A stretch of 64,000 nt of DNA from Callaeas wilsoni (taxonomy: Eukaryota; Chordata; Aves; Passeriformes; Callaeidae): contig VWPU01012704.1 of NCBI GenBank assembly GCA_013398955.1, positions 1 through 64,000 on the forward strand. Direction: 5' to 3'. Shown piece after piece: positions 62,346 to 64,000 of this stretch (positions are counted from its first letter, which is position 1; every line of letters starts with the position of its first letter). Under the pieces are notes generated by a model, which worked only from the letters and a program-made list of their open reading frames with translations, did not search any database and was not told the origin of the DNA. Both the position numbers and the translations under genes were made by a program.

Positions 62346-64000
62346 CTGTGGCAACTCTGCACATAAGCTGCAATATGTAAACAGCAGTATTGGCTTTCCC
62401 TGGAAATGTTCAATATGCGTCTGTTAATAGGATCGAATTTTCTTCACACATTTTCCAATCTGTTTATTAATACACTGCTCAGGCTACTTTGGCAACAGTA
62501 GTGTTCCTGTTAGCAAAACACTCTATTATTGTGAAGCTTGTAAAGATGCCAGTTTGCCTTGAGAATGGTTACAAAATGTTTTAGTTTGGCATTCTAGCCA
62601 AGAGCTAAACTATTATCTAAGTTGCTTCTTTCCCATTCCATGTTCTTGAGTGCTGAGAACTCCACAGCTCTTTCCAGTACAAGTGAAACTCTCTCCTTCT
62701 GTAGCAAAAAATTCAGTGACAATTCTCTGTGATAAATAAAGAATGTGACGACTCATTGATTCTTATGTGCTATCTAAACTGTTGCGGTGCTTATTCAATA
62801 TCCTTACTTCATGTCCTATACTTAAGAATTTAGGATAATTGGGTAGTTGTGTTTACGAATTGGAAAACTTTGGATAAAACCTAGGCAAAGCTAATTATTT
62901 TTGCTTTCAGAATGAGATTCAGCTCATGGACTAAACCTAAATTTAGACATCTATATGTATATCCCTACTTGTGAAACTATGTGCTGAGGTTGCCACTGTA
63001 GTGGCAGCACACGCAGATGTGTATTAGAGCACCTCAGATAACACTTGAATTCCTACATTTAAGCTACTGCTTAGAGTCTAGAGTACTGGAAAAAAACCAA
63101 AACAAACCAACAATCCTAGAAGAGAGGCATCTATATTTAATTTTACAAAACTAATCAGCATGAAGCTTATCACTTCAAATGAGAAAGATTAGTAAAGTTA
63201 GCAGAAAGCATGAAAACCTCCCAGTTATAGCTTGTTTACAGGATGGCAACACAATTTAAAAGAACATTCTAGGAAATAAGCATTGTTTCCTATTATTTTG
63301 ATACTTCCTTTTGCATCTGAAAATGCAAGTGTGCCAACACAGTGGTGCACTGGGACATATCAACTCTTGGAGCATTTTAAGAACATTAAATTAAAAAACA
63401 CTGGGTTGAATAAGTAAAAACATGCCCTCCAATCTGTTTCGATAGTTTATTTTAGAGCAGTGCCAGACAATGCTATTTATAGACTTCAAACTTTTTGAGT
63501 GAAAAAAGTTAACAAAGGTATGTTCCTTTCAAAAAATGGTCCAGTTCCCTTTGCACATCAGAATACGTTCTCTGTCGATGTGTGACACTGGAAAGGCAGT
63601 GGGATTGGACACAATCCTCTCCATGAAGACTTTCAGGCTGTAGTAATCATCTTCACTGAATTAGATAAACCTTCCATGCCGCAGCATGACTTCTGCATTT
63701 CACAGCTTTATCTGCATTCTCCCTTTATCTGATGGAAGCAGACATTTTTTACATAACAAAGCTGTTAATTAGTTCTTGAAAAGATTGATAGGGACTTGTT
63801 TTGTAATAATTAGAGCTAATGCTATTACTCCTGAGGCTAAGGCTGTGCTGGAACAGAGATTGACAAGCTTTGTAGTTAAACATAGATTCAAAAGCACTCC
63901 ATAAACAAACCTGTTTTATGAAGATTTAATAGATATATGCATGCAAAAGCTATTTACACCAAGTGTGTTTTGCAAGAACACATTATGTGAAGGAAAAACA
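62346..64000. other. Unique AT-rich stretch at the right edge
   Basis: I see no gene or repeat. A T/A-rich segment with TTAATTAG near 63765-63773 and the moderately complex sequence at 63540-63780 could be conserved non-coding DNA, but the sequence alone cannot show this. Confidence 0.45.

Noticed and set aside
1..64000. CRISPR arrays, tRNA/rRNA genes, operons, plasmid or phage modules
   Set aside because: No regularly spaced repeats, no cloverleaf or rRNA core sequences noticed, and no dense coding; the repeats present are those of a bird nuclear genome.

Overview
This window looks like a gene-poor, AT-rich stretch of a bird genome, probably a passerine or another neoavian. The evidence is the interspersed repeats. 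Five pieces are CR1 LINEs: three carry the avian-type 3' end or the C-terminal end of CR1 ORF2, one is a 90-base 3' tail, and one is a strongly decayed older copy. A solo endogenous-retrovirus LTR at 15696-16286 closely resembles a family I know from songbird genomes. There are no bacterial-style operons, no dense ORFs, no CRISPR array, and no tRNA or rRNA gene that I can see. The longest open frames fall within or opposite repeats or GC-richer blocks and do not resemble any protein I know.

Layout. 1-5195 is unique AT-rich DNA with three short exon-like open stretches; the one at 1160-1262 has a good acceptor, a strong Kozak ATG and a strong donor. 5196-5700 is a minus-strand CR1, followed by an unexplained block (5701-6650) that is open on both strands. 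12116-12346 (minus) and 12966-13387 (plus) are CR1 3' ends in opposite orientation; the second keeps an intact ORF2 C-terminus up to its stop codon. 15696-16286 is the minus-strand solo LTR with a TATA-like box and an ATTAAA signal. 24114-24361 is a purine pentanucleotide microsatellite interrupted by a 160-base assembly gap, with different motifs on its two sides. 30840-31195 and 40330-41035 are GC-richer islands without an assignable origin; the second holds a perfect 13-bp hairpin. 44670-44904 (minus) is the best exon-like segment in the window. 57346-57435 is a short CR1 tail (plus) and 57740-58320 an old CR1 (minus). MIR-like SINE relics are suggested at 61262-61345 and 62232-62345. The rest is AT-rich unique sequence with scattered homopolymers.

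How it works together: nothing here forms a recognisable pathway. The simplest reading is intergenic DNA or the inside of a very large intron, with repeats of different ages. I did not find convincing evidence of a new biological system. The items most worth checking are the two splice-bounded exon candidates, the CpG-containing block near 36815-36975, and the hairpin at 40518-40554.
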